Source: Bordetella parapertussis (GTDB lineage Bacteria; Acidobacteriota; Terriglobia; Bryobacterales; Bryobacteraceae). From it: a stretch of 64,000 nucleotides of DNA. Position 1 is the stretch's first letter. The number at the start of each line of letters is the position of its first letter. The notes beneath the pieces are model-generated. The model was not told the DNA's origin. It did not search any database and saw only the letters and a program-made list of their open reading frames with translations. The position numbers and the translations under genes are program-made. Shown one piece after another: positions 31,916 to 42,231 of this stretch. The DNA lies in the NCBI GenBank assembly GCA_943328975.2, contig CALQCC020000003.1:62001-126000 (forward strand), given 5' to 3'.

Positions 31916-32944
31916 ATGACGAACAAAAGACTGTCCGCCGCTGTAGCGGCCCTCGTGCTCCTTTCTTCCTGCGGGAGCTCCGAACAGCCCCAGAACCTGA
32001 CAGGTGCGGGAGCCACGTTCCCCAACCCGATTTATTCCAAGTGGTTCAGCGAATATCAGAAGCTGCACCAATTGATCCAGATCAACTATCAGTCGCAGGG
32101 CTCCGGCGCAGGCATCAGCCAGGTTACGGAAGGAACCGTCGATTTCGGCGCATCCGACCAGCCGATGAAGCCTGAGCAGATCGAAAAATTCAAGACCACG
32201 CGGAACACCGGCGTGCTCCACTTCCCGACGGTGATGGGAGCGGTGGTACCCACCTACAACCTCGCGGAAGTCACCACCGAACTTAACTTCACGCCTGCCG
32301 CGCTCGCCGGAATCTTCCTCGGCAAGGTCAAGAAATGGAATGACCCGGCCATCGCCTCCGCCAATAAGGACGTGAAATTGCCCGCCTCCGACATCGTCGT
32401 GGTGCATCGCTCGGATGGCAGCGGCACCAGCTTCGTCTTCACCGACTATCTTTCCAAGGTCAGCCCCGAATGGGCCGCTGGACCCGGAGCCGCTGCCGCT
32501 GTCAGCTGGCCGGTCGGCTTGGGTGGCAAGGGCAACGAAGGCGTGATCGGCTTGATCAAGCAGACCCCGAACTCCATCGGCTACACCGAAATGATTTACG
32601 CCCTGCAGAACAAGCTGCCCATGGGCACTGTGCAGAACGCAGCCGGCAAGTTCGTGAAGGCCTCGCCCGCGTCGGTGACCGAAGCCGCCGCCAGCGTGCC
32701 GATGCCAGATGACTTCCGCGTCTCCATCACCAACCCGGCAGGCGATGGCGCCTACCCGATCTCCTCCTTCACCTGGCTGCTGATCCCGGAAACGATCAAG
32801 GACGCCGCCAAGAAGGAAGTCATCGTCGACTTCCTGAAATGGATGCTGGGACCCGGTCAAGCCATGGCCCCCGCACTTGAATACGCGCCGCTTCCCGCCG
32901 CCGTTGTCACTAAAGAGCTAGCTGCGATCGCTACCATTAAGTAA
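31916..32944 (+). CDS. pstS: phosphate ABC transporter substrate-binding lipoprotein
   Basis: Lipobox 'LLSSCGSS'; 'LTGAGATFPNPIYSKWFSEYQ', 'INYQSQGSGAGISQVTEGTVDFGASD', 'VVHRSDGSGTSFVFTDYLS'. Confidence 0.96.
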   Translation: MTNKRLSAAVAALVLLSSCGSSEQPQNLTGAGATFPNPIYSKWFSEYQKLHQLIQINYQSQGSGAGISQVTEGTVDFGASDQPMKPEQIEKFKTTRNTGVLHFPTVMGAVVPTYNLAEVTTELNFTPAALAGIFLGKVKKWNDPAIASANKDVKLPASDIVVVHRSDGSGTSFVFTDYLSKVSPEWAAGPGAAAAVSWPVGLGGKGNEGVIGLIKQTPNSIGYTEMIYALQNKLPMGTVQNAAGKFVKASPASVTEAAASVPMPDDFRVSITNPAGDGAYPISSFTWLLIPETIKDAAKKEVIVDFLKWMLGPGQAMAPALEYAPLPAAVVTKELAAIATIK

Positions 32945-32950
32945 GCACCG

Positions 32951-32988
32951 CTTCGGGGGACTGCGCTAAACTAGCAGTTCCCCCGAAG
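32951..32988 (+). other. strong stem-loop between pstS and pstC
   Basis: CTTCGGGGGACTGC-gctaaacta-GCAGTTCCCCCGAAG; no following T-run. Confidence 0.75.
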
Positions 32989-32997
32989 AAACACCGA

Positions 32998-33963
32998 ATG
33001 GCAACATCACCGGCCACAGTTCCTCAATCCTCGGAGGGCTCTCTCTTCAAGCGGCTCCGCGCGGGCGATCCTATCGCGCACACGCTGACGGGGATGGCCG
33101 CCTCCACCATCCTGGCGATTACGATTCTGTTGGTCTATAACCTCTGGATCGGTTCGGACCTTCCTCGCGACATGTTCGGCTGGGGTTTTGTGACCGGATC
33201 CTCTTGGGACCCCGTCGCCGAAAAGTTCGGAGCGCTGCCGTTCATCTACGGCACGCTGATGACCTCCCTCCTAGCTCTGGTCGTTGCCGTGCCGGTCGGT
33301 CTGGGTGCCGCGATCTTCCTGGCGGAACTCGCTCCGCGCGGTGCATCCGACGCGCTTACGTTCATGATCGAACTGCTGGCCGCTGTTCCCAGCGTCATCT
33401 ACGGCTTGCTCGGCATCTTCCTTCTGGTTCCGTTCCTGCAGACCGTCGTCGTCCCCGTCTTGGTCGCCACCCTCGGATTCCTGCCCATCTTCCAAGGCCA
33501 GTTCTACGGAGTCAGCGTCTTCTCCGCCGGCATCATCCTCGCGATCATGATCGTGCCTTTCATCGTCTCGGTCTCGCGTGAAGTGCTGCTTGCTGTTCCT
33601 CAAGATCAGCGCGAAGCAGCCTTGGCTCTGGGATCGACGCGCTGGGAATCGACTTGGAAAGTTGTCGTCCCCTACGCGATGAGCGGCATCTTTGGTTCGG
33701 TATTCCTCGCGCTTGCCCGAGCCCTGGGTGAAACCATGGCCGTGACTATGGTGATCGGAAACAAACCGGAGATCGCGGCATCGTTGCTCGCACCCGGTTA
33801 TTCCATCGCGGCTGTCATCGCCAACGAATTTGCCGAGACCACCAGCCGCAGCATGCACCAACAGGTGCTCTTCGAACTCGGCTTGGTCCTGTTCGCGCTC
33901 ACAGTGATTATCAACGGCGTGGCGCGGCTGCTCATCCTCTCAATGAAGGGTGGCTCCAAGTGA
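32998..33963 (+). CDS. pstC: phosphate ABC transporter permease
   Basis: Position in pst operon; 'GSSWDPVAEKFGALPFIYGTLMTSLLALVVAVPVGLGAAIFLAELAP', 'RWESTWKVVVPYAMSGIFGSVFLALARALGETMAVTMVIGN'. Confidence 0.96.
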   Translation: MATSPATVPQSSEGSLFKRLRAGDPIAHTLTGMAASTILAITILLVYNLWIGSDLPRDMFGWGFVTGSSWDPVAEKFGALPFIYGTLMTSLLALVVAVPVGLGAAIFLAELAPRGASDALTFMIELLAAVPSVIYGLLGIFLLVPFLQTVVVPVLVATLGFLPIFQGQFYGVSVFSAGIILAIMIVPFIVSVSREVLLAVPQDQREAALALGSTRWESTWKVVVPYAMSGIFGSVFLALARALGETMAVTMVIGNKPEIAASLLAPGYSIAAVIANEFAETTSRSMHQQVLFELGLVLFALTVIINGVARLLILSMKGGSK

Positions 33964-34808
33964 CGCTTTCCTTCCGCCGCAGAGCGGTTAACGCGTTTAT
34001 GCTGGCGCTGACCGGTGTCTGCACGTTCCTGGTCGCCGGAGTGCTGCTGGTCATCCTCGGCTACCTCGCCTGGAACGGAGCATCCAGCCTTAGCGTGGAC
34101 TTCTTCACCAAGCTTCCCGTACCCGTCGGCGAAACCGGCGGCGGCATGGCCCCGGCTATCCTGGGCAGCGCTAAAGTACTTCTCGTAGCGATGCTCATCG
34201 GTGTACCCATCGGATTCTTCGCTGGCGTCTACCTGGCTGAATTCGGCGGCGGAGCGCTCTCCGGCGTTATCCGTTACTCCACAGACTTGCTCAACGGAGT
34301 GCCGTCTATCGTCATCGGCATCTTCGCCTACGCCATCGTCGTCAAACCCATGGGCCACTTCTCCACGCTTGCGGGCGGTGTCGCGCTGGGTATCATGATG
34401 ATCCCGATCTCGCTGCGTACCACCGAAGAGTTCCTGCGCGCGGTCCCTGTCAGTCTTCGTGAAGGAGCCATGGCACTGGGCGCCAGCCGGTCGCGGACGA
34501 TTTTTACTGTCGTTATTCCTGCCGCGAAAAGCGGCATCCTCTCAGGTTTGATGCTGAACCTGGCCCGCGTTGCAGGTGAGACTGCGCCGCTCCTATTTAC
34601 CGCTCTTGGAAGTACGTTTTGGAGTCCAGGCTGGATGCTTGCCACCGCCACTTTACCCCAAATGATTTACGCCTACGCTATCTCTCCTTACGAAGACTGG
34701 CACCGCCAAGCATGGGCCGCCGGCTTCGTGTTATTGGTGTTAGTACTCACTGTGAATGCTGTTGCTCGATTCGCGATTGGCCGCACTAGCGCCCGGGGCC
34801 GTTCATGA
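33960..34808 (+). CDS. pstA: phosphate ABC transporter permease
   Basis: '[37 protein letters not shown]', '[15 protein letters not shown]'. Confidence 0.96.
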   Translation: MTLSFRRRAVNAFMLALTGVCTFLVAGVLLVILGYLAWNGASSLSVDFFTKLPVPVGETGGGMAPAILGSAKVLLVAMLIGVPIGFFAGVYLAEFGGGALSGVIRYSTDLLNGVPSIVIGIFAYAIVVKPMGHFSTLAGGVALGIMMIPISLRTTEEFLRAVPVSLREGAMALGASRSRTIFTVVIPAAKSGILSGLMLNLARVAGETAPLLFTALGSTFWSPGWMLATATLPQMIYAYAISPYEDWHRQAWAAGFVLLVLVLTVNAVARFAIGRTSARGRS

Positions 34809-35656
34809 CCCAGAACATTGATACCATGAGCCCTAGACAAGCCCGTGAACCTGAGGCGCAAGACAACGTGAATCCCGATCCCCGCGGCGAGACGCCCTTC
34901 GCCAAGTCGACCATCAAGCTTCAGGCCGAGCATCTGAATTTCTATTACGGTCAGTTCCAGGCGCTGCACGACGTGAACCTAACCGTTCACGAACGGCAGA
35001 TCACTGCACTGATCGGCCCCTCCGGCTGCGGCAAATCGACTTTTCTGCGGACCATCAACCGCATCTCCGAAACCATCCGCCACACACGCGTCGAAGGCCG
35101 CATCACGCTGGAAGGTGCCGACGTCCTGAAAATGGATGTCACCAGCCTGCGTCGCCGCGTCGGCATGGTGTTTCAGCGCCCCAATCCGTTCCCTAAGTCC
35201 ATCTTTGAAAACGTCGCCTACGGTGTGCGGGTAAACGGTCTGGATAAGGGCCGGTCGCTCAGCGAAATCGTCGAGCAGAGTTTGAAGCGCGCCGCGTTGT
35301 GGGAAGAAGTAAAAGATAAGCTACATGGTTCCGCGCTGTCCCTCTCCGGAGGACAACAGCAACGCCTGTGTATCGCTCGTGCTCTTGCCGTCGATCCCGA
35401 AGTGCTGCTCCTCGACGAACCCTGCTCCGCTCTCGATCCCATCGCCACTGCGAAGATCGAAGACTTGCTGTTCGCCCTGAAGAGTCAGTGCACCATCGTC
35501 ATCGTCACGCACAATATGCAACAGGCCGCGCGTACGGCGGACGACACAGGCTTCTTCCTGCTGGGGAAACTGATCGAGTTCGATCGCACCGAGGTCATGT
35601 TTAGAAAGCCGTCTCAAAAGCAGACCGAAGACTATATTACGGGCCGGTTCGGCTAA
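34805..35656 (+). CDS. pstB: phosphate ABC transporter ATP-binding protein
   Basis: Walker A '[17 protein letters not shown]', '[40 protein letters not shown]'. Confidence 0.97.
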   Translation: MTQNIDTMSPRQAREPEAQDNVNPDPRGETPFAKSTIKLQAEHLNFYYGQFQALHDVNLTVHERQITALIGPSGCGKSTFLRTINRISETIRHTRVEGRITLEGADVLKMDVTSLRRRVGMVFQRPNPFPKSIFENVAYGVRVNGLDKGRSLSEIVEQSLKRAALWEEVKDKLHGSALSLSGGQQQRLCIARALAVDPEVLLLDEPCSALDPIATAKIEDLLFALKSQCTIVIVTHNMQQAARTADDTGFFLLGKLIEFDRTEVMFRKPSQKQTEDYITGRFG

Positions 35657-35664
35657 AGGAACGC

Positions 35665-36330
35665 ATGCGCCATTTTGCCGAAGAACTCGAAGAATTAAAT
35701 CAGGCGCTGCTTGAAATGGGCGGCTTGGTCGAATCGTCCATTCACACCAGCGTCCAAGCCCTGGTCGAGAATGATGACCGCTTGGCCCGTCGCGTCGTCG
35801 AAGACGAGCAACTCATCAACAAGATGGAGCTGGATATCGATGCGCGCGTCACGCGCTTGCTGGCTCTGAATCAACCGGTTGCCGGAGATCTTCGCTTGCT
35901 GGTGATGTGCCTCAAGATCAATACCGATCTCGAACGCATGGGCGACCTCGCGGTCAGCGTCGCCCAACGCGCGATGTCGCTCAACAAGCTGGCGGCCCCT
36001 CTGGGCCAACCCCTGAACGACATGCCTCGCATGGCGTCGATGGTCGAGGACATGCTGCATCGCACGCTGGATGCCTTTGTTCATCGCGATGCGGAGCAGG
36101 CGAGTGCCATTCTGCCGGCCGACGACGACGTGGATCGCCTTCGGGATGGTGTCTACAAGGAACTCATCCACACCATGCGTCGGGAGCCCGACTTGGTGGA
36201 TGCCGCCGTCCACCTCATGTTCGTTGCGCGCAGCCTGGAACGCATCGCCGACCACGCTACCAACATCGCTGAAGATGTGATCTACCTGGTGCGTGGCGTG
36301 GATGTCCGTCACCATCACGTCGAAGGATAA
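35665..36330 (+). CDS. phoU: phosphate signaling complex protein PhoU
   Basis: 'MRHFAEELEELNQALLEMGGLVESSI', 'INTDLERMGDLAVSVAQRA', 'RSLERIADHATNIAEDVIYLVRG'. Confidence 0.96.
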   Translation: MRHFAEELEELNQALLEMGGLVESSIHTSVQALVENDDRLARRVVEDEQLINKMELDIDARVTRLLALNQPVAGDLRLLVMCLKINTDLERMGDLAVSVAQRAMSLNKLAAPLGQPLNDMPRMASMVEDMLHRTLDAFVHRDAEQASAILPADDDVDRLRDGVYKELIHTMRREPDLVDAAVHLMFVARSLERIADHATNIAEDVIYLVRGVDVRHHHVEG

Positions 36331-36364
36331 GCCGCCTACCGTTTGGACGTGAGGCCGTATCACC

Positions 36365-37828
36365 ATGACCGCCCGCATTTTTATCAAACTTTTTCTCGCC
36401 GTCACCGGAGTCCTCGCCGTGGCGCTGACGTCGGTCAACCTCATTGCTACTCCTCGGGTCCGAGCCAGCTTCATTGAATCTCTCGAACGGGAACTGGCTG
36501 AAAAAGCCCACACACTTGAGTTGGTCTTGCCGCGCACTCAAGGGGAGTTTTCCAAACTGGAAGCCGCGGTCGGTGGCCGCGTCACATGGATCGCTCCTGA
36601 TGGCCGCGTACTGGGGGATTCAGAAGCCAACGCTGAGACCATGGAAAATCACGCCAAGCGTCCCGAAGTTGCCGCCGCGCTCGCCGGTAAGTTGGGTTCC
36701 AGTCTGCGGATGAGTTCCACGGTCGGAATTGAGTTCCTTTACGTTGCAATCCCCGTGGACGTGCCTTCAGCGGGCAGCGTTCTTCGCGTCGCCGTACCTT
36801 CTTCCGAGGTGGACAGGCGCGTGCGCGAATTGCGCAACGCCGTCCTCCTCGCCACGACGATCGCGTTTCTTCCCGCAGTTTTACTGGCTGCCTACTTCGC
36901 TCGCTACGCATCTAATCGACTGGGAGCGATCATCGATTTCACTCGGAGCCTCACGCAGGGAAATTTCCACGCCCGCCTGAAGGGGAGCGGCGGCGAACTC
37001 GGAATGCTCTCGTCCAATCTCAATGAGACCAGCGAAAAGCTGCAGTTCATGATGGCCCGTCTAGAATCCGAGCATGCTGAGCTGGAAAAAGTGGAGCGGG
37101 TCCGCAAAGATTTCGTCATTAACGTCTCGCACGAGCTTCGCACGCCACTCGCCTCGATCCAGGGCTATACGGAAACCTTGCTCGACGGAGCCCTGAATGA
37201 GCCGGCGAACGCCACCAAGTTCCTGAACATCATCCGTCAGAATACAGAGCGCCTCACCCGCCTCACGGCTGACCTATTGGTGCTCTCCCGCATCGAACTC
37301 GGTCAGCAGAAATTTAAGTTCGCTTCGCACTCCGTGAATCGGTTGTTGACCGATAACGTCGATTCCATGCTGCCACTGGCGCAGCGCAAACGAATCACGC
37401 TGAGCCTTGAACCCGCACCCGCCGAAGCTGAAGTCTTCGCCGACGCGGAAGCCGTCCATCAAATTCTTACGAACCTGTTGGAGAACGCCATCAAATACAC
37501 CCCCGATGGTGGAGCAGTTACCGTTGGCGCGCGTCTGTCCACCGATGACCGCGTGGAATTCTTTGTTCAAGATACCGGCATGGGAATCCCCGAGGAGGAC
37601 CTTTCCCGCCTCTTTGAACGCTTCTACCGCGTCGACAAGGCCCGTTCGAAGGCGCTGGGCGGGACTGGACTGGGGCTCGCGATTGTGAAACATCTGACGC
37701 AGGTCCAAGGCGGGGTTGTGCGCGTGGAAAGTAAAGTGGACAAAGGGTCAACCTTCTATTTCACCCTTCCCATCCACGACCTAGGTCTGGACGAAACAGG
37801 CGCCAGTCAACAGGACTTAACAGTGTAG
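36365..37828 (+). CDS. phoR: phosphate regulon-type sensor histidine kinase
   Basis: HAMP; 'FVINVSHELRTPLASIQGYTETLLDGA', 'DTGMGIPEEDLSRLFERFYRVDKARSKALGGTGLGLAIVKH'; genomic context. Confidence 0.9.
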   Translation: MTARIFIKLFLAVTGVLAVALTSVNLIATPRVRASFIESLERELAEKAHTLELVLPRTQGEFSKLEAAVGGRVTWIAPDGRVLGDSEANAETMENHAKRPEVAAALAGKLGSSLRMSSTVGIEFLYVAIPVDVPSAGSVLRVAVPSSEVDRRVRELRNAVLLATTIAFLPAVLLAAYFARYASNRLGAIIDFTRSLTQGNFHARLKGSGGELGMLSSNLNETSEKLQFMMARLESEHAELEKVERVRKDFVINVSHELRTPLASIQGYTETLLDGALNEPANATKFLNIIRQNTERLTRLTADLLVLSRIELGQQKFKFASHSVNRLLTDNVDSMLPLAQRKRITLSLEPAPAEAEVFADAEAVHQILTNLLENAIKYTPDGGAVTVGARLSTDDRVEFFVQDTGMGIPEEDLSRLFERFYRVDKARSKALGGTGLGLAIVKHLTQVQGGVVRVESKVDKGSTFYFTLPIHDLGLDETGASQQDLTV

Positions 37829-37871
37829 TAATGATGCTGTAATCATTCCTCGGTTACTATGGCTGTGTAAG

Positions 37872-38570
37872 ATGAAAAAGATCCTGTTGATTGAGGACGA
37901 CGCTGATCTCTACTCTCTGATCCAATACAACTTGGAAAAGGAAGGGTTTCAGTTCGCCGGTTCGCAAACCGGCAAGGGCGCAATCGATTTGTGCCGTCGC
38001 GAGAAACCAGACCTAGTGATTCTCGATATCATGCTGCCGGATTCCGACGGCTTGGATATCTGCAAGCGAATCCGCGCCCATCCGGAACTCTCGCATTTGC
38101 CCATCATCTTCCTGACCGCCCGAGCCGCCGAAACAGACCGCATTGTCGGTTTGGAGCTGGGCGCCAACGACTATATCGTAAAGCCGTTCTTCGTTCGCGA
38201 ATTGATCGCCCGCATCAAGATCCACTTCCGTGGTCAAACGCAGGCGCCCAAGTTGCTCAAGGCCGGCGTGCTCGAAGTGGACGGCGAACGCTGCCAGGTC
38301 CACATCGCAGGAAAAGAAATTTCGCTCACGGCCACCGAATTCCGCTTATTGGAATTTCTGATGAGCCGCCCCGGCATCGTGTTCAGCCGGGAACAACTGC
38401 TGGACGCCGTCTGGGGCCACGACCGCGCGGTTACCGATCGCACGGTCGATGTCTACGTCCTGCGACTTCGCCAGAAGATCGAAGCCGAAGGCGGGCTCCC
38501 CTATATCCGCAGCGTGCGCGGTTTTGGCTACAGCTTCAACGCCGACGCCGTGGAGTTGGCTCGGACGTAG
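37872..38570 (+). CDS. phoB: OmpR/PhoB-family response regulator
   Basis: 'KKILLIEDDADLYSLIQYNLEKEGF', 'DLVILDIMLPDSDGLDICKRIR', winged-helix C-terminus; downstream of phoR. Confidence 0.88.
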   Translation: MKKILLIEDDADLYSLIQYNLEKEGFQFAGSQTGKGAIDLCRREKPDLVILDIMLPDSDGLDICKRIRAHPELSHLPIIFLTARAAETDRIVGLELGANDYIVKPFFVRELIARIKIHFRGQTQAPKLLKAGVLEVDGERCQVHIAGKEISLTATEFRLLEFLMSRPGIVFSREQLLDAVWGHDRAVTDRTVDVYVLRLRQKIEAEGGLPYIRSVRGFGYSFNADAVELART

Positions 38571-38859
38571 GCACTAGACCGGCTTCTTTCTCGACCACAA
38601 CCACCGCCGCTCCCGACCGCCGCATCCGCTCGTTCCGAGCCTGCTTAAGCGTACGGGCATCCTTCGTGTGATGCGCTTCGACTTCGTCATCCGCGGCCAG
38701 CCGATGCGACTTCGCATGGAGCAACTTTGCCGCCGCCCCTGCCGCCACTTGCGTCACGAAAGGTGGAACCCCCGCTGCGGTCGCCACCAGCCATACGAAC
38801 TCCGGCAAGGTCACTTCCAGTGCCCGGACTTCCTTCCAGTACTGCTGGATGTTGCTCAT
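38536..38859 (-). CDS. hypothetical protein (107 aa), third gene of small operon
   Basis: ORF; ATG overlaps the upstream TGA (ATGA); 35-bp convergent overlap with phoB. Confidence 0.55.
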   Translation of the reverse strand: MSNIQQYWKEVRALEVTLPEFVWLVATAAGVPPFVTQVAAGAAAKLLHAKSHRLAADDEVEAHHTKDARTLKQARNERMRRSGAAVVVVEKEAGLVPTSEPTPRRRR

Positions 38860-39017
38860 TCCTCACCTCTCAACACACGCACAATCTCGTCCAGCGCCCT
38901 TTGCCGGTCGACCTCGGTCATCGTCGGTCCGATGTCTTCCATCCTCACGATAGGCAGGGTGTCCCCATCGCGCCGCAATTCATTCGTTAACAGTTCCAGC
39001 TCTTCTTCGTGACTCAT
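38856..39017 (-). CDS. hypothetical small protein (53 aa) [53 protein letters not shown]
   Basis: Absent from the ORF track (<60 aa); manually translated; bracketed by ATGA overlaps with both neighbours. Confidence 0.65.
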   Translation of the reverse strand: MSHEEELELLTNELRRDGDTLPIVRMEDIGPTMTEVDRQRALDEIVRVLRGEE

Positions 39018-39673
39018 ACTCGATCCTGATATTTCCGTTCCAACCCGTCCGCTTCCGTCGACAGCTGTACCGCCCGCCCCTTGAGCTCCTTCGCCCTCGT
39101 GAGCAACGCTCCAGCGACGCCCTTCGACATGTCTACCGGCAGCACCATCTCATCGCTGACCGCCGCGCGAATCTGCCCCAGGACCTTCTCGGCGCGCTCT
39201 TGCGCGATTGCCTCAAAGGCTCGGGACTGTGCCGCCAACGAGTGTGCTTCTTCACGCAAGCTGGAGATGTGCGCCAACGGAATCGTATGCTCCGCCAGCC
39301 GCTCAATCGCGCGCCCCGCGTAGCGAATCTGATCCTCGATGGTCGCGGCCTCGTCGGCCATCTTCCAATCAGGTTTGGCCCCGGAGGCAGCCATCTCCAC
39401 CAGAGCGTCCAGCGCCGATTGTCCGGCCTGCTCCAATTTCTCGCGAGCTTCTTTCGCAATCTGATGCAGCGCCCGTTCGGCGGTGCGCAGCCTAGCCAGT
39501 TCAGCGGCAGCGGCGCGCGATCCCGCCATTGCCGAAGCAACGTCCGGATGCGCCTCGGCTTGCGCAGCAGCTTCCGCCACGCGAGCCTGCATATCTTGTG
39601 CGAGTGTTTGTTCGTCGTCGGTTGCGACGGCTTCTAAGGTAGGTGTTTGGGAGAGTTCAAAACTCATCGGCAT
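39014..39673 (-). CDS. hypothetical Ala-rich, probably coiled-coil protein
   Basis: ORF from [14 protein letters not shown] overlaps the downstream ATG. Confidence 0.6.
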   Translation of the reverse strand: MPMSFELSQTPTLEAVATDDEQTLAQDMQARVAEAAAQAEAHPDVASAMAGSRAAAAELARLRTAERALHQIAKEAREKLEQAGQSALDALVEMAASGAKPDWKMADEAATIEDQIRYAGRAIERLAEHTIPLAHISSLREEAHSLAAQSRAFEAIAQERAEKVLGQIRAAVSDEMVLPVDMSKGVAGALLTRAKELKGRAVQLSTEADGLERKYQDRV

Positions 39674-39766
39674 GTGTTCTCTGCCGACAGTGTGCGCTGC
39701 ACGAACGGACGAGAACTTATCTCCCGTCTGCCGAGCGCACTCCAAACTAGATTGTGCTGCTGTAAC

Positions 39767-40846
39767 TTAGCGCTTCAGCCGAGCTTTCGCCTGCGCGTGA
39801 CCTTGTTTCGCAGCCTTCGTGAACCACGCTGCCGCCTCGGTGTCGCTCTGCGGAACGCCCTTGCCTTCGGCGTACATGCGCCCGTAGTTGTACTGCCCCG
39901 CGGCATTGTTCTGCATCGCCGCCTCGCGATACCAGGAGACAGCCTCGGTCACCAGCTTCGGCACGCCCCGGCCATTCTCGAACGCCAGCCCGACCTCGAC
40001 CTGCGCGGGAGCATATCCCTCTTCCGCCATGGCCCGGATCGCCCCCATCGCGTCGGGATTCTTCTGCGCCTTACGGAACCATCCCAGTGCCTGGCTCTTA
40101 TCCTTCGGAACGCCGATCCCGTTGATGTAGATGAGACCCATGTTCATGATCGCCTGGGCATGCCCTTTGTCCGCAGCCTTGCGCGTCCAGTTCAGCGCTT
40201 CGGTGGGGTTTTTCTCCACGCCCTGTCCGCCCAAATACATCGCGCCCAAATTGAACTGTGCTTCCACGGATCCAGCGTCCGCTGCCTTGCGAAACCACGT
40301 TACAGCTTCGCCGTAATCCTGCTTGGTCCCCTGACCCGACGCGTACATCGTACCCACCGCATACTGCGCCTCGACCATATTCTTCTGCGCGGCCCGGCGA
40401 AAATAATCCAAGGCAAGCGCATAATCCCGTTTCATCCCTTGCCCGCCGTAGAACATCTGCGCGATATCCCGCTGCGCTTCCGGAATGTTTTGATCTGCCG
40501 CAAGCCGAATCCACTTTGCGCCCTCGACGAGGTCGCGCTTTACGCCTTCGCCCGAGGCATACATCAAGCCCAAGCTATACTGCGCCGGAGCATAGTTCTT
40601 ATTCGCAGCCTTGCGCCACAACGCCAGCGCTTCGGGAATATTCTTTTTTGTCCCCTGGCCCGACGCGGTCAGTTCTGCCAACAGGGACTGCGCCTGCGCA
40701 TCCCCGCCATCGGCCAAAGGCCGCAACAGCGTGATCGCCGTAGCGTAGTCTTTCTTGTCCATCGCCGCCTGAATCGGATCGACCTGTGCGAAAACAGAGG
40801 TGCCCAGCACCAATAAAATCAAGCTTCGGGACAACAGTTGCGCCAT
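39767..40846 (-). CDS. secreted Sel1-like repeat (SLR) protein
   Basis: Signal peptide; about 8 tandem 36-aa repeats of the type 'AQYSLGLMYASGEGVKRDLVEGAKWIRLAADQN'. Confidence 0.92.
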   Translation of the reverse strand: MAQLLSRSLILLVLGTSVFAQVDPIQAAMDKKDYATAITLLRPLADGGDAQAQSLLAELTASGQGTKKNIPEALALWRKAANKNYAPAQYSLGLMYASGEGVKRDLVEGAKWIRLAADQNIPEAQRDIAQMFYGGQGMKRDYALALDYFRRAAQKNMVEAQYAVGTMYASGQGTKQDYGEAVTWFRKAADAGSVEAQFNLGAMYLGGQGVEKNPTEALNWTRKAADKGHAQAIMNMGLIYINGIGVPKDKSQALGWFRKAQKNPDAMGAIRAMAEEGYAPAQVEVGLAFENGRGVPKLVTEAVSWYREAAMQNNAAGQYNYGRMYAEGKGVPQSDTEAAAWFTKAAKQGHAQAKARLKR

Positions 40847-40921
40847 AAATCTATTCTAGCCGCCCATGGGAAGACGGGTGCGGCCCTAATTGAGCGGTGC
40901 TTTCCCGCCGAACATCCCTAT

Positions 40922-41935
40922 ATGGCGACCCAATCCACACTGCCGCTCTATTCCGAAGGGGCCAAACGCAAGCGCAAAATCCTTACGAGCGAGTTCCTCA
41001 GCATTGGAGGTACATTCCTGCGCGTGCTGGTGGGTTACCTGGTGCTGGTCCTGATCACCGCCGCCACGTCGTTCCCCTATCGCACCGACGCAGTGACGGA
41101 GCGGGGCATTCCGCAGCCCAAGGATTACAACGAATTCTACAAGCGCATCTACGCGCCTCCGCCTCAAAACGGGGCCTCCGCGGCCAATCCCGCCGAAGAT
41201 CCTGCCGACGAGGCGTACGTGAGAATGGCCCGCGAAGCCATCGAAGATAACCACGTGGTGGATAGCGTGAAGAATTTCGTCCAGCAGTATCACATGCAGA
41301 ACGCGCGCGTTCTCGACGTCGGCGCCGGCACAGGCTACCTGCAGGATGTGGTGCCGAACTACGTTGGACTCGACATCTCCCCCACCGCGGCCCGTTACTA
41401 TCACAAGCCTTTCATCGAAGCTTCGGCCACCGACATGCCGATCCCGGATGGCGACTTCGACCTGGTCTGGAGCGTGTGGGTTCTGGAGCACGTCCCCAAT
41501 CCCGAACAAGCCCTCTCAGAAATGCGCCGCGTTGTGAAGAATGGCGGCACCTTGTTCCTGGTCCCAGCGTGGGATTGCAGTCCCTACCTGGCCCAAGGCT
41601 ACCCCGTGCGCCCCTTCAGCGACTTCGATCTCAGCGGAAAACTGACCAAGGCAGGCATGTTCTTCCGCTTGTATCTGCCCTTCTACCGCGCCGTACAAAC
41701 CACTCAGCGACTGGCGCTGAGCACGCTCCAATGGTCCGGCCCGACCAAGTTTCACTACGCGCCACTCCAGGCTAACTACGATCACTACTGGATGCCCGAC
41801 AGCGACGCCATCAACAGCCTCGACCGCTACGAGATGTCCCAGTGGTTCACATCCCGCGGCGACGAATGCCTGAACTGCGAGAGCCGCTTGTTCGACCAGG
41901 GTGGGGCGCTGATTATCAAGGTCCACAAGAACTAG
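40922..41935 (+). CDS. class I SAM-dependent methyltransferase, membrane-associated N-terminus
   Basis: 'ARVLDVGAGTGYLQDVVPNYVGLDIS', 'DFDLVWSVWVLEHVPNPEQALSEMRRVVKNGGTLFLV'. Confidence 0.85.
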   Translation: MATQSTLPLYSEGAKRKRKILTSEFLSIGGTFLRVLVGYLVLVLITAATSFPYRTDAVTERGIPQPKDYNEFYKRIYAPPPQNGASAANPAEDPADEAYVRMAREAIEDNHVVDSVKNFVQQYHMQNARVLDVGAGTGYLQDVVPNYVGLDISPTAARYYHKPFIEASATDMPIPDGDFDLVWSVWVLEHVPNPEQALSEMRRVVKNGGTLFLVPAWDCSPYLAQGYPVRPFSDFDLSGKLTKAGMFFRLYLPFYRAVQTTQRLALSTLQWSGPTKFHYAPLQANYDHYWMPDSDAINSLDRYEMSQWFTSRGDECLNCESRLFDQGGALIIKVHKN

Positions 41936-42231
41936 GGGACGGGTCCCAACAGCGGACCGATGTCGCGGGCGCCGTGTAACACCCGTACGATCTTCACGGG
42001 CGCGGGTGTCTCTCGATAGTAGATGACGTACGTTCCCACGGGGAGACTGCGGAGCCCGCGGTCCAGGTCTAGTCGCTCCCGTCCAATGCCGGGTTGTTCA
42101 GCGATGGTTGCAAACGTTGCGATGAGCATGGCGTTCGTCCGCCTTGCTGCATCTAGGTTGTCCCTCGCAATATAGACAAAGATCTCAACCAGATCCCGCC
42201 CCGCCTTGCGTGAGACGCGAAGGCGCGCCAC
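41932..42231 (-). CDS. RelE/ParE superfamily toxin
   Basis: 'RVSRKAGRDLVEIFVYIARDNLDAARR...PGIGRERLDLDRGLRSLPVGTYVIYYRETPAPVKIVRVLHGARDI'. Confidence 0.88.
   Translation of the reverse strand: MARLRVSRKAGRDLVEIFVYIARDNLDAARRTNAMLIATFATIAEQPGIGRERLDLDRGLRSLPVGTYVIYYRETPAPVKIVRVLHGARDIGPLLGPVP

Noticed and set aside
39767-40846. Apparent tandem repeats
   Set aside because: They are protein-level Sel1 repeats, not a DNA repeat or CRISPR array.
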